Source: Berberis thunbergii
Lineage: Eukaryota; Streptophyta; Magnoliopsida; Ranunculales; Berberidaceae
DNA: 64,000 bases
Reading direction: 5' to 3'
NCBI GenBank assembly: GCA_003290165.1
Contig: QNQO01000540.1
Location: 1 to 64,000, forward strand
In this document: in pieces, positions 11,894 through 23,572 of the stretch
Position numbering within the stretch: position 1 is the stretch's first letter
Layout: every line of letters starts with the position of its first letter
Notes under the pieces: generated by a model
Database searches by the model: none
Told to the model about the DNA's origin: nothing
Seen by the model: the letters and a program-made list of their open reading frames with translations, nothing else
Program-made: the position numbers and the translations under genes

Positions 11894-12044
11894 GAACAAA
11901 AGGAACCCACAATATACAAAAATGGGTTAAACTGCATATGTACATCAAAACTATGTATCAACAAATGCTCCAAACATCTTCTGCATCACATTATCAAATG
12001 ACTCGGCGTCTATATGTACAAACTATGAGCAATGATGGAATATG

Positions 12045-12769
12045 ACTGAAAGCTAAAGAAAGAAGATACACAACTTGGGGTGGGGGGTCTGTGACCCTCT
12101 CTGCACTTTTTATTGTACCTAGTATTTACTAAAATTGGGCAATAGACCTGAATAATCTTCTCAGTAAAGAAAAGTAGTGAACCCAAAATGGTTTCATCAA
12201 CAATTCAACTATTATTTAATTAGTCTCCTTAAGCATACCAAGTTCCAAAAGCAAAAGTATAAAGCTTACCTACCTGCAAGCAAGCAAGCGGCATGACTGC
12301 CTGCAAGCAACCAGGCATGCTGTCTATTTATTATTTATTATTGGTTTAAACAACTCCACTTTGGGAGAGCTATAACTGAAAGCTAAAGAAAGAAAATACA
12401 CAATTTGGGGGGGGGGGGGGGGGGGGGTGTCTGTGACCCTCTCTACACTTTTTATTGTACCTAGTATTTACTAAAATTGGGCAATAAAACTGAATAATCT
12501 TCTCAGTAAAGAAAAGTAGTGAACCCAAACTGGTTTCATCAACAATTCAACTATTCTATAAGTAGTCTCCTTAAGCATACCAAGTTCAAAAAGCAAAAGT
12601 ATAAAGCTTACCTGCCTGCAAGCAACCAAGCATGTTGCCTGCAAGCAACCAAGCATGCTGCCTACAAGCAACCAAGCATGCATGCTGCCTATTTATTATT
12701 TATTATTGGTTTGAACAACTTCACTTTGCGAGAGCTTTAACTGAAAGCTAAAGAAAGAAAATACACAAC

Positions 12770-12800
<31 letters not shown>

Positions 12801-13427
12801 AGGGTCTGTGACTATCTATGAACTTTTTATTGTACCTAGTATTTACTAAATTGGGCAATAAACCTGAATAATCTTCTCAAGAAAGAAAAGTAGTGAACCC
12901 AAACTGGTTTCATCAACAATTTAACTATTCTTTAAGTAGTCTCCTTAAGCATACCAAGTTCCAAAAGCAAAAGTATAAAGCTTACCTGCCTGCAAGCAAC
13001 CAAGCATGCTGCCTGCAAGCAAGCATGCATGCTGCCTATTATTATTATTATTGGTTTGAACAACTTCACTTTGCGAGAGCTTTAACTGAAAGCTAAAGAA
13101 AGAAAATACACAACTTGGGGTGGGGGGGGGGGGGGGGGGGGTCTGTGACCATCTATGAACTTTTTATTGTACCTAGTATTTACTAAATTGGGCAATAAAC
13201 CTGAATAATCTTCTCAAGAAAGAAAAGTAGTGAACCCAAACTGGTTTCATCAACAATTTAACTATTCTTTAAGTAGTCTCCTTAAGCATACCAAGTTCCA
13301 AAAGCAAAAGTATAAAGTTTACCTGCAAACAAGCATGCATGCTGCCTATTTATTATTTATTATTGGTTTGAACAACTCAACTTTGGGAGAGCTTTAACTG
13401 AAAGCTAAAGAAAGAAAATACACAACT

Positions 13428-13462
<35 letters not shown>

Positions 13463-14360
13463 GGGTCTGTGACCCTTTCTGCACTTTTTATTGTACCTAG
13501 TATTTACTAAAATTGGGCAATAAACCTGAATAATCTTCTCAGTAAAGAAAAGTAGTGAACCCAAACTGGTTTCATCAACTATTCTTTAAGTAGTCTCCTT
13601 AAGCATACCAAGTTCCAAAAGCAACGAAGCATGCATGCTGCCTATTTATTATTTATTATTGGTTTGAACAACTCCACCTTGGGAGAGCTTTAACTGAAAG
13701 CTAAAAAAAGAAAATACACAACTTGGGGTGGAGGGGTTTATGACCCTTTTTGCATTTTTTGTTGTACCTAGTATTTACTAAAATTGGGCAATAAACCTGA
13801 ATAATCTTCTCGGTAAAGAAAAGTAGTGAACCCAAACTGTTTTCATCAACAATTCAACTATTCTATAAGTAGACTCCTTAAGCATACCAAGTTCCAAAAG
13901 CAAAAGTATAAAGCTTACCTGCCTGCAAGCAAGCAAGCGACATGCCTTCCTGCAAGCAAACAAGCGACATATCTGCCTGCCTGCAAGCATGCATGTTGCC
14001 TATTTATTATTTATTATTGGTTTGAACAACTCCACTTTGGGAGAGCTTTAACTGAAAGCTAAAGAAAGAAAATACACAACTTGGGGTGGGGGTCTGTGAC
14101 CCTCTCTGCACTTTTTATTGTACCTAGTATTTACTAAAATTGGGCAATAAACCTGAATAATCTTCTCAGTAAAGAAAAGTAGTGAACCCAAACTGGTTTC
14201 ATCAACAATTCAACTATTATTTAAGTAGTTTCCTTAAGCATACCAAGTTCCAAAAGCAAAAGTATAAAGCTTACCTGCCTGCAAGCAAGCGAGCATGCTG
14301 CCTGCAAGCAACCAAGCATGCTGCCTGCCTGCAAGCAACCAAGCATGCATGCTGCCTACG
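12045..14360. repeat. Seven-copy ~300-360-bp satellite with long poly-G tracts
   Basis: Units begin ACTGAAAGCTAAAGAAAG at about 12045, 12375, 12740, 13085, 13397, 13693 and 14051. Each contains CTTTTTATTGTACCTAGTAT, CAAACTGGTTTCATCAAC and a variable internal GCAAGCAAGC/GCATGC microsatellite. A G-run near the unit start varies strongly: 21 G at 12407-12427, 29 at 12772-12800, 20 at 13122-13141 and 32 at 13430-13461. Other units have about 4-6. Short open frames repeated in each unit are by-products of the repeat. Length differences come mainly from the microsatellite and G-run. Confidence 0.92.
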
Positions 14361-15365
14361 ACACTCCTATACTTCAAACAAATCAGATTAACAAACAAAC
14401 CAAACAAACCAATTCACAATGGTATTTAACAATGCGAGATTAATATTGCTATCCCCAATCAATTTCATCTACATGAAAATGCTATATTTGCCAGATTATT
14501 ATTGACACAAAAAATGGAGCACTAAGCAAGCATGCAGGCAGCCTACAACACTCCTATACTTCAAGTTTTGATTTTTCGAAAGCTGACATTCAAACATGAA
14601 AATTAACAAATAAATCAAACATATTTCTCCAAAAGCCCAACCTTCATAAATAACATCTACCAAATGATCTGAGATAGAGTTTGAGAGAGAGTGATACAAA
14701 AAGAAGCGGTTCCACACCAAAAAACTTTCCAGAATCCAATCTTATCCCCTCGTCAACCATATAATGTGTTATTTTCCAAACTAATCCACCTCATACATTA
14801 TATACACTTATAAAAGGCTTTCGCCTCATGGTATGTCCATTAGATCGCCTTGCGTCATGCCTTTGCATTTAAAAACCTTGATTCCATTTTTATCACTATA
14901 ATATTATCTTAGTACATATATTGAATTGAATTGGTGTTCCCTGTTGCTACAGTATCATGCCCTTTTCTCACCTGCCTAAAAACTAAAAATAAGTTGGGCA
15001 ACTTTTCATTGAAGTATTTAGAAGCTGTTTGTTTCATTTGGATGTACTAAGTTACAAACCATAATGAATAACCTGTTATTATGATCACAGGAATGGGCCT
15101 ACTTCTATTGTTATGAGCCGGACTCAATGGTTAAAGTTTAAGAAAGCGTACATTTATACATATACCGTAGAGTTGATCTAAGGCTCATTCCATCTTCTAA
15201 TTATTCTTTTATCTCATCTTCATTTATGATATACTACAACATACACATACACATACACATGCATAAACAGGAAAAGTCCAACATGCTAATTGCTACCAAC
15301 CTTTATGAAAGGGAAACAGTGTAACAAAATATAGTAAAATTAACCAACTTTCTGAGAAACAATAC
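14361..15365. other. Non-coding, partial satellite edge
   Basis: The satellite's tail 'gctgcctac..acactcctatacttcaa' at 14353-14378 is repeated at 14539-14565. The remainder is AT-rich with no recognisable frame. Confidence 0.4.
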
Positions 15366-15509
15366 CTGATTTCGTTCATAGAGCATGTGATTTTTAGTGA
15401 AATACTTGTATTTATCCCTTCCCTTAGCGAGCATGCCTTGGTCAACATGACCTATGATACCAATCACACGTGCGAGTAAAGTTGCGGGAGAATCATTTTG
15501 GAAGAGAAC
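15366..15509 (-). pseudogene. Isolated exon of a DYRK-type (YAK1/DYRKP-like) protein kinase
   Basis: A 144-nt segment with an acceptor (TTACAG) and donor (CAG|GTATTG) translates without interruption into 48 residues: VLFQNDSPATLLARVIGIIG, then a KGRDKYKYFTKNHMLYERNQ type tail. This matches the C-terminal lobe of plant DYRKP-type dual-specificity kinases, just after the segment holding the DLWSLGCILAEL-type helix. The kinase's other exons (catalytic HRD/DFG region upstream, end of domain downstream) are not found on either side. It is therefore a captured or left-over exon rather than a gene. The reading frame and both splice sites are intact. Confidence 0.7.
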
Positions 15510-16859
15510 CTGTAATATGCATGATCATTTTCAAAGTAATAAAGCAGTTTCAAAGTAATAAAGCAATATGAAATGAACATAATGAAAATTAATCATGCCA
15601 AAGAAACATGGCACATCTATGGAAAGTTTTTCCAGTTGAGATTTGCAGTATATTAACTTGCTAGAGCCCATCACGATTTGTCTATAAAAAAAGGCCCCTG
15701 TTCTGGCTCAGTCAAGTTAGAAATCACTCTTTTAAGCCTAATAAGCTGGATGCATTTTGGCTATATTTTGCACGCACTTCCACCAAACTAATAGGTTTTA
15801 GGCCAGTGACCTTTTCCACATATGGGGTTTCAGGGATAAGGATAATGACAATACTATTAAGATTATATCCTTATAAGTTGGATCTATAAAATCTTCCACC
15901 ATAAACATAAAAGAACACTGAATAAAACTTATTGGGGAAGCCATCCAGCTCAGGGCTCTATTTCCATTTTACACTGTCATTTTCAATTTGTATGACCTCC
16001 TTCTTATAAAAGGGCCTTTCACACCAACCTCGGTCCTCGGAGGAAATAAGATCAAAATCCAAATGCACAAATGGTTCCCATATGAAATCAATAACATGAA
16101 AATGGTTCACATAGGAAATACGATCAAAATGGTCCTCAGAGGAAAATGCACAAATGGTTCCCATAGGAAATATGATCAAAATCCAAATGCACAATTGGAA
16201 CAGACTGTAACAGCATTAACATGACACAATTGACATAAGTAGTACCTTTTTGCAAAACTTGATTTTGGGCTTTCAAAACAGTGGCACTCCAGTATAAAAC
16301 TTTATTACATCAATTTCAAAGTGCTACCCATGAAACCAACTACCAAATGGAAGTATGCAGAATGCACAATCAAATTCATGGAAGTATGCAGAATGCACAA
16401 TCGAAGTCAGATTTACAACCAACTCCACTCAACTTCATTAATATTTATTTTTCATCAGCCAACTTGGATGAAAACTAAAATGCAATTTTGTGCAACAACC
16501 CCACTCATAGAGAGCTTTTAACAATTTCATCAATTTCAGATTAACAACCAACCCCACTCAACTTCATCAATTTCAAAGAGGAATTTCATCAAACATATAG
16601 TGTGCTTTACTAGAATTTAGCAGTGTTTGTTCACAGAGAGCTTTTAAATAGAAAATGAGGAATTCAACGAAGAAGAAGAACTGGAGTTGATTACCCCATC
16701 AAAAGCACAGAGAGCAAGATCATGTAAAACACTCTTTCACGCAACAAAACACGCAGAGAGGTACTACTTCACGCAGCAAATCACATAGAGAGGTGGACTC
16801 CTTCACGCAAATCACGCAGATAGGTGGACTCCTTCACGCAGCAGACGAGAAGATTAACA
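15510..16859. other. Non-coding DNA with short internal repeats
   Basis: Small duplicated tracts occur: 'atcaaaatccaaatgcacaa' near 16050 and 16173, 'ggaagtatgcagaatgcacaatc' near 16348 and 16379, and 'cttcacgcag' near 16768-16840. No frame resembles a known protein. Confidence 0.4.
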
Positions 16860-18702
16860 GGATTGATGGAGATTTGCGTCAATGCAAGTTAACACAATAT
16901 ATATCGATGTGAGAATTGTTGCCATGATTCGCTTGAAATTTTGAGGCCATTTTTAGTTGTAGATTAACAGGAATACAATCTCTAGATTGGCCTACAGGAT
17001 CTCACCTTCATGTAGACCACATGGTTATCTACATGGTAACACACACCAACCAATTGATTATTCAAATGTAACACATAAAAGTAAGAGAATAAGAAAGGAT
17101 AAACTACTCGGCAGAGTTCGGTTGTAACACATATAAGTAAGAGAATAAGAAAGGTTATCTACTCAGCAGAAAAATAAAAACAACATTTTTCTTATGAATG
17201 GACAGGTTTGGAAGCATTGCACATAATGAAACCATGAATTACCATAGAGTTCGTGCAAGTAAAACAACCATAGCTTGAAAGTAATATGGCTGATTGATGT
17301 AGAATACCATTTATTAGACCTAAATATTCATTTTCGATAAGCTTGCAAAACAGAAAAATGATTTTTGAAGAGTTCGTAAAAAGGAAGTCACGACATTCAT
17401 TTTTGATAATTGTAAGATCAAAGTCAGAGTTCGATGTAACACATAAAAGTAAGAGAATAAGAAAGGATAAACTAATCAGAGGAAAAATAAAAACAACATT
17501 TTTCTTATGAATGGACAGGTTTGGAAGCATTGCACATAATGAAACCATGAATTACCTTGTAGTTCATGCAAGTAAGACAACCATAGCTTGAAAGTAATAT
17601 GGTTGATTGGTCCAGAATACCATTTTTTAGACCTAAATATTCATTTTCGATAAGCCTGCGAAACAGAAAAAATGATTTTTGAAGAGTTCGTAAAAAGGAA
17701 GTCATGGCATAAAATAAGATAATTAAGAAAGGATAATCTACTTGTCAGAAAAGTAAAAACATCAGGTATGGAACCATTGCACACACACACACTCACACAT
17801 ATGTATATGAGAAAGGAATGCAACTTATAAAAATTCGTGATTCGAAGTCAATCAACAAAGCCCCAGATTGATGGAGATTTGCGTCGATGCAAGTTAACAC
17901 AATATATATCGATGTGAGAACTGTTGCCATGATTCGCTTGAACTTTTGAGGCCATTTTTAGTTGTAGATTAACAGGAATAAAATCTCTAGATTGGCCTAC
18001 ATGATCTCACCTTCATGTAGACCACATGGTTAACTACATGGTAACACACACCAACCAATTGATTATTCAGATGTAACACATAAAATTAAGAGAATAAGAA
18101 AGGATAAACTACACAGCAGAATTCGATGTAACACATATAAGTAAGAGAATAAGAAAGGATAAACTACTCAACAGAAAAATAAAAACAACATTTTTCTTAT
18201 GAATTGACAGGTTTGGAAGCATTGCACATAATGAACCATGAATTACCTTGCAGTTCATGCAAGTAAGACAACCATAGCTTGAAAGTAATATGGCTGATCC
18301 AGAATACCATTTTTTAGACCTAAATATTAATTTTCGATAAGCCTGCAAAACAGAAAAAATGATTTTTGAAGAGTTCGTAAAAAGGAAGTCACGGCATAAA
18401 GTAAGAGGATTAAGAAAGGATAATCTACTTGGTAGAAAAGTAAAAACAGCAGGTATGGAACCATTGCACACACACACACACATGTATATGAGAAAGGAAT
18501 GCAACTTATAAAAATTTGTGATTCGAAGTCAATCAACAAAGCCCCAGATTGATGGAGATTTGCGTCGATGCAAGTTAACACAATATATATCGATGTGAGA
18601 ATTGTTGTCATGATTCGCTTGAACTTTTGAGGCCATTTTTAATTGTAGATTAACAGAAATACAATCTCTAGATTGGTCTACATGATCTCACCTTCATGTA
18701 GA
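16860..18702. repeat. Tandem array of ~0.65-1.0-kb units (first part)
   Basis: Units start GATTGATGGAGATTTGCG at about 16861, 17873 and 18549. Each contains CACCTTCATGTAGACCACATG, an 'agaataagaaaggataaac' segment, one galacturonokinase-like exon and a CA-rich microsatellite (17777-17798 and 18467-18482). The first unit has an internal duplication (around 17170-17500 versus 17500-17700), giving two exon copies. The third unit is split by the CACTA element at 18703 and resumes at 28901. Confidence 0.88.
17243..18342 (-). pseudogene. Three tandem copies of one galacturonokinase (GHMP kinase) exon
   Basis: The same exon occurs at 17243-17342, 17556-17655 and 18247-18342, each after a TTTTGCAG/TTTCGCAG-like acceptor and usually before CAAG|GTAATTC. 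The best copy (17556-17655) reads LIENEYLGLKNGILDQSTIL then LSSYGCLTCMNYK. This closely matches plant galacturonokinase (GalAK, an anomeric kinase making galacturonic acid-1-phosphate), around its conserved GILDQ segment. The copy at 17243 has a changed donor and acceptor. The copy at 18247 has lost 4 nt, breaking the frame. No other GalAK exon is seen, so this is an amplified gene fragment. Confidence 0.72.
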
Positions 18703-19165
18703 CACTACACCAAAAATCCCCATTAGCAATGGTTTTAAACCGTGGGGGTAACCCATTGTCACCGCTAAGAGCCGTGGGCTGTAGAGGCGTTGCAAAATTC
18801 CTTTTAACGACTATAAATTTTAGCAACGGTTTTATGCTCCGGTAGGCATGATGATTTTCAGCATTTAGCCACGGTTTTAAACCGTTGCAAGAATAATAGC
18901 AACGGTTTTAAGCCGTGATAAGTCATGGATAATAGCAACGATTTTAAACCGTGGCTACAAAAATAGCAACGGTTTTAAGCCGTGGCTAAACATGGAGAAA
19001 GAAGCCGTGGCAAGATGCGACCACGGTTGTAAGCCGTTGGTAGTTAAAACAAAATTCAAAAAAAAAATCTGGTTTGTTGCGACGGGTTGAAACCGTTGCA
19101 AATTAATATAATCGAAAAAAAAATTTATATATTTTTTTTGCTGCTACAGCAAAATCACAGCCGTG
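18703..19165. repeat. Left subterminal repeats of the CACTA element
   Basis: Many copies of AGCAACGGTTTTAA and its complement, often ending GCCGTGG or CCGTTGC, on alternating strands. These pair with each other and with the right end, as transposase-binding subterminal repeats do. Confidence 0.85.
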
Positions 19166-20011
19166 GCACCTGCAAAATCAGTCCTTACTAAGGTTTGTGT
19201 CATGCCTCCGGCACGAATAGGATTCCACAAACTATATGCTAGATAAATACAAAATCAACCGTAAAAAGGAACTTGTCAAGTTTTGACGCCAAACAAAAAC
19301 ATGTAAACAAATAGCACTAATGTACAATAACAGGATTAACCTGAACAAATGGAACCTTGTTATATCATGTTTTGCTCGCATCTAAAACAAAAGAATTTCT
19401 CTCTGTTTTTTCCAACAATACAAATCCACCTTGTTATAATGTAAGAAAATACATTGATGCAAATTGATTTCTCTCATACCTTCTTTATTGCACATTCAAG
19501 CTGAAAATATCAAACCCATTACTGCAAATGTCTTAGCAGAGCTATAGCTCCTTCTTCCCATTTGCTTGGCTTCATGAACAAATTGTTTTTTTGCAGTCAC
19601 TTGTTCTTGCATCAGAGGACTATCCAATGCCCCAAGAAGCATACCCATGAAGAACCCAAGCCCTCCTCAGCAACTGATCTCTTATTCCTCTTGATTCTTA
19701 GGCTTACCATACACAATACCCTTAGGAACAGGCCCCATTTCTTTCGGTAGTTGCTTGTTCAATATACTGAAAATGATGAGAATGCAGCACCTGGTAGTTG
19801 CTTGTATATGGCATCGGTGATGGTTGATACAACGACACACTTTGCACCCCAGAAACAAGCAATGTATGTGCATTCTCCTGTCCAACATACTGTTCCCTGT
19901 ACTGACTCAGACCTTCAGAGCCCTGCAGTATAAAAATTAGTCAGTACTCAATGACAGACAAACATGACCTATAAATTTCAGGGGGTAATAGAAAGATTGA
20001 TCACTTACAGA
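19166..20011 (-). other. Unidentified captured fragment(s)
   Basis: On the minus strand, 19682-19930 contains open stretches such as QSVSLYQPSPMPYTSNYQVL and, in another frame, KEMGPVPKGIVYGKPKNQEE before a stop. They look like real coding sequence that has since shifted frame, but I do not recognise the family. 19183-19225 also carries a GTGCCGGAGGCAT-type hairpin. Confidence 0.35.
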
Positions 20012-20163
20012 TTGGGTTTGCAGTCCTCCCATACTGGCTGAGCACAGTCCCACACATACTGAACAGCCTTTTGACAATTCAACCTATATTTGGCAATTGA
20101 AAATGCTTCAAAGGTTCTTCCCATAGGGCCAACTTCTTCTGCTACCCCATAAGCAATGGAAGA
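20012..20163 (-). other. Unidentified exon-like segment fused to the carboxypeptidase fragment
   Basis: An open stretch with a good donor (AATCT|GTAAGT on the minus strand) reads FEAFSIAKYRLNCQKAVQYV then WDCAQPVWEDCKPNL. It directly follows, in the same frame, the carboxypeptidase GPGCSSIAYG segment but does not belong to that family. It therefore marks a junction between two different captured genes. Family not recognised. Confidence 0.4.
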
Positions 20164-21045
20164 ACATCCTGGGCCAAAAGAAATAATTGTTTGATAAGAA
20201 GCCAAAAATTCATCCAAATGAAATATATAAATAAAGCACTTAATGCAAACACAAGGAACCTAAAATGAAGAAGATTTTGGAATGTTTTTCCTATAAATCA
20301 AAACATTTCCAGACTTGTTTCAGCACAAGCCGTCGGTCACTACATCATCTAAGCTTACGATGAAAAACTTCATGGACTAGGTTTACAAACTCAATTAAAC
20401 AATCCCTGAAATTTGAATATGAATTCTGAACTCATTTTCAACATTACCAGCGTAAAAGGAAAGGGTGTCCCCAAATCAGTTAGAAATTAGAATCAATCAA
20501 TTCAACAGTTAAGAGTCAGCAAATACACCATGGTATCAAGTAAACTAAAAATGGTAGGATGCCCCTTTTCACTGAAACACATGTTAATCCAAATCATTAC
20601 ATCTAAATACACATAATGGATGAATAATCACTTCCCAAATATTCAAATTCAATTCATTACAACGAAACATTCAAATGGAAGAAACCCCATTTCTCTAAAA
20701 CACATGTTAGTTCAAATTATTATAACTAAACATCACAAAATGGAGAACTAAGATCAAAACTAAAATAAATACCAAATCAGAAGCAAAGGGTTTACCTCCA
20801 TTGAGCCAAAGAACGAGAGGCTTAGAAGAAGGGTCTTCATCATCAGCTTCAAAGAACAAATAAAGAGAGCCCTGCCATGCTCTTCATTCACTGTGACAAA
20901 CCCAGCATGATGAGCAAAATTAACATTGAAATCCTGACCAGGTAGTTTCACAACCTTGTCTAGCTCTTGCTGGTTTGGGTGATCAAAGGAACTACAATTG
21001 CCCCATTGAAGATTGGCAAACAAAAGGAAGAACAAGAATTGGGAA
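20164..21045 (-). pseudogene. Serine carboxypeptidase-like (SCPL) gene fragment, exons 1-2
   Basis: Exon 1 (about 21045 to 20796) begins with a hydrophobic signal-like stretch, then [20 protein letters not shown] and EEHGRALF. A one-base deletion near 20862 then shifts the frame; the other frame continues [20 protein letters not shown] up to the donor GGAG|GTAAAC. Exon 2 (about 20164-20225) holds GPGCSSIAYG, the oxyanion-hole motif of S10 peptidases, followed by AEEVGPMG. SCPL enzymes are secreted or vacuolar serine peptidases or acyltransferases of about 450 residues with a Ser-Asp-His triad. None of the triad-bearing parts is here. Truncated and frameshifted. Confidence 0.8.
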
Positions 21046-21619
21046 AGAAGTGTTAAATCATGTTTATTTTAAGAACAAGATATCCTTGGATTTGCAGTCT
21101 TAATACTCCTTTCTTTCATTGTATGAGGATCATCAATTACAGTGGAGTTCTGTATAAAAACACTTAAAACACTATTCTCATGACAATACCAAATTGCAAC
21201 CTAGACACACCTATTATCTGCCAAATGTTTTTAGGATTTCCAACTATCAAGGGTTCACAGAAGCTGTAACAAGCCACACATGCTTCAACAAGGAAGGTGT
21301 ACTATTACAGAGCTTGATGTAAGTACGAGACAACGCCACACCAAAAAACCAACAGGTCAGACTTTCTTGGAACAGTTATAATTGAAGAGATAAAATCCCA
21401 GGAAATGGGAAGGCCGAGTCCTGATATAGGAGTCCGAGTGATGCTAGGACAGAGAGTGTAACAAGTACAAAGAATAACAATAAAACAAAATAGCAAGATT
21501 TTTCATAATTAAGACAAAATTTTTGTAACAAGTATAAAGTTTTTCATAATAACAATAATTAACATTAATCATGCTTTTACTTATATCTGCTATAAATTGG
21601 GAAGACATTATTCTCTTAC

Positions 21620-22386
21620 CTCCTTGAATCGAACAATGTTCGGATGCCTCAGTGACCTGTGGTTGATTATATCCCTCAGTACATTCTCATCAATCTGATA
21701 AGAAAAATGGTGTGAATCCATTATCTCATTCAAAACTACCTCAGCTTTTAGTATAATCAATTTTACACCAAATTAAAATGACATTTCCAATACCAGTGGC
21801 AAGTCAAAGAATGCAAACTCCTCAACCCACAAAACACAATAGACAAGTAAAAGAATGCAAAAGAAAACTTGAATCCATATTTCAACTTTTAAGATGAAAG
21901 GCACAACTCCTCAGCCCACAAAACACTATAGACAAGTAAAAGAATGCAAAAGAAAACTTGAATCCATGTTTAAGCTTTTATGATGAAAGCCACTAATATC
22001 AAATGATCAAATAAACTCATATGACCAACCTCATAAATACATAAAACTAAATGATCCTACATTCACTATTAAGAACACTGGAGGCCATATCAATGGGTCA
22101 AAAATCAAACATGTTAACCCACCCAAGATTAACAAATTTCAAAGATACTGAACTAACAAGGAAACCCCAAAATCTATTATTAAGTAAATAATGAATTCAT
22201 CAGTAAACAAAATCAAATTCAATCAATCCTCTCTACAAGAGATATAGAAAAAGACCAGTATACCTTCTTTCCCCTATCTATGTACTTGACTGCAACAAGC
22301 TCTTTAGTCTTCTTGTCTCTAACCAGCTTTGCCACATCAAAGTTGCTAGAACCAAGTTCTTTAACTGGCTCAAACTTCTCCTCCAT
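21620..22386 (-). pseudogene. SnRK2 protein kinase fragment, exons 1-2 with intron
   Basis: Exon 1 (22386-22264, 41 codons from ATG) starts MEEKFEPVKELGSSNFDVAK and ends VAVKYIDRGKK before a GTATAC donor. Exon 2 (21694-21620, 25 codons) reads [20 protein letters not shown] then VRFKE before GTAAGA. This is the N-lobe of an SnRK2 (SAPK-like) Ser/Thr kinase of osmotic-stress signalling. The invariant lysine (AVKY) is present, but the glycine-rich loop GSGNFG has become GSSNFD. The catalytic loop, activation loop and acidic tail are absent. The 569-nt intron is retained, so capture was from genomic DNA, not cDNA. Confidence 0.88.
21806..21993. repeat. 88-bp tandem duplication inside the captured SnRK2 intron
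   Basis: ACTCCTCARCCCACAAAACAC through GCAAAAGAAAACTTGAATCC is repeated at about 21817 and 21904. Confidence 0.8.
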
Positions 22387-22634
22387 CACAACCTTCAAAT
22401 CAAAGTGTAAGTTTACTAATCCACAACACAATTTTAAGACACCCCACCAATGAATCCAATATATTTTCAACAGTAAAATGTCACAAGATCTTTTTGCAGT
22501 TTGAAAGTAAAACTATGTTTCAATTTCCCTAACAATTAAGTCATATATTCCAACCAGATGTTGGCTTCTAAGCATGGTCTTTGGTGTAACCCTGACAAAG
22601 AAGACTTTGTGGCATAGGGTGGGTGGAGGACAGG

Positions 22635-22765
22635 TACTTGTTCTTAAAATAAACATGATTTAACATGGAGAATCAAATATGGCTATGTAATTGATGATCC
22701 TTAGATTATCCTAGTTCTTAAAATAAACATGATTTAACATGGAGAATCAATTATGGCTATTTACA
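22635..22765. repeat. Direct duplication with an inverted copy near 21050
   Basis: GTTCTTAAAATAAACATGAT followed by TTAACATGGAGAATCAA occurs at about 22639 and 22711. The same core, reversed (AAATCATGTTTATTTTAAGA), is at 21056-21075 beside the carboxypeptidase fragment, a trace of rearrangement during assembly of the element. Confidence 0.75.
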
Positions 22766-22876
22766 AAGAATTACATACACAAAGAAAACAGTGATAATCG
22801 GATCAAATCAGGAAGAGCATATGTATAATTTTTAACAGTTTTAGAAATGGGAGTGTGTTAAGTGTATGTAGCAGAC

Positions 22877-23085
22877 CTTGAGGAGTTTAGAGGGACGGAA
22901 GCCACCCATCCACGGGAAACAACGCTCAGCTGGAGTTATCCACATACCGGTGATGATATGGAAGATGTCGGACTTTGCTGCAATGCCATTAAGACAGAAT
23001 ATCTCATCGTAATGGGCTAAATGTCCATCCAGTATCAATATGAGATCACCATCAGATAGGTGTGCTTGTAATGTTGTCCGGAGCC
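22877..23085 (-). pseudogene. TGA-type bZIP transcription factor (TGA9/10-like) exon fragment
   Basis: A 209-nt exon between an acceptor (TATTCAG|GG) and donor (CTCAAG|GTCTGC) encodes part of the DOG1 domain of TGA factors: LRTTLQAHLSDGDLILILDG, HLAHYDEIFCLNGIAAKSDI and MWITPAERCFPWMGGFRPSK. The wording is closest to the TGA9/TGA10 group, nuclear factors needed for anther development. The bZIP DNA-binding region is absent. Changes such as GMWITPAERCFPW (family usually GMWKTPAERCFLW) suggest drift without selection. Confidence 0.85.
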
Positions 23086-23572
23086 CTGAATATCAAATAC
23101 AAATGGAATGTGAGGGACTTACAGCTCTGATTGCTTGTTGCAACATTTCAAAGCTGAAAATTTTACAAACTCCAAATTTACTGAGGTATTTTCAAATTGC
23201 AAACTTACCAAACAATTTGCAAATCGCCATCATACCAACTTGCAAGCACCTTCTGCCAAGCCATTATAAAACACAAACCGCTCAATTTCCAGCAAAATAC
23301 TTGACCAATCAGCAAATGAAAAATCACAGAACAACATCCATATCCCTCCACACAACAAGTTGAAAACAGGGCAGAACAGAGCACCCTGTCCAGCTCGCTG
23401 CGAAGATAGCAGAGCGCTCCATTTCCAGTAGAACGCTCCATTGTTTTCTTGTTTACATGTAGCGTAGATCAATGTAAGATGATTAAGAAACAAGTGTGAA
23501 TGTATTGGGATTCCAAATTAGTGTTGAAAACGAGTTATATAATGTTATCACCAACTTTGATGAGGGCTTTAC

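Noticed and set aside
12471..14391. Repeated short frames beginning NPNWFHQQFNY on the plus strand, and their minus-strand counterparts, in each satellite unit
   Set aside because: They follow the repeat, change length with the microsatellite, have no domain, and end at variable stops; by-products of the satellite.
17192..18611. Longer minus-strand frames of up to 131 codons with Cys/Leu-rich sequence
   Set aside because: They run across splice sites into introns; only the galacturonokinase-like exon inside them is conserved in family terms.
19183..19225. Hairpin GTGCCGGAGGCAT near the CACTA left end, like a second Helitron terminus
   Set aside because: The stem is imperfect and the bases after it give CTTA, not CTRR.
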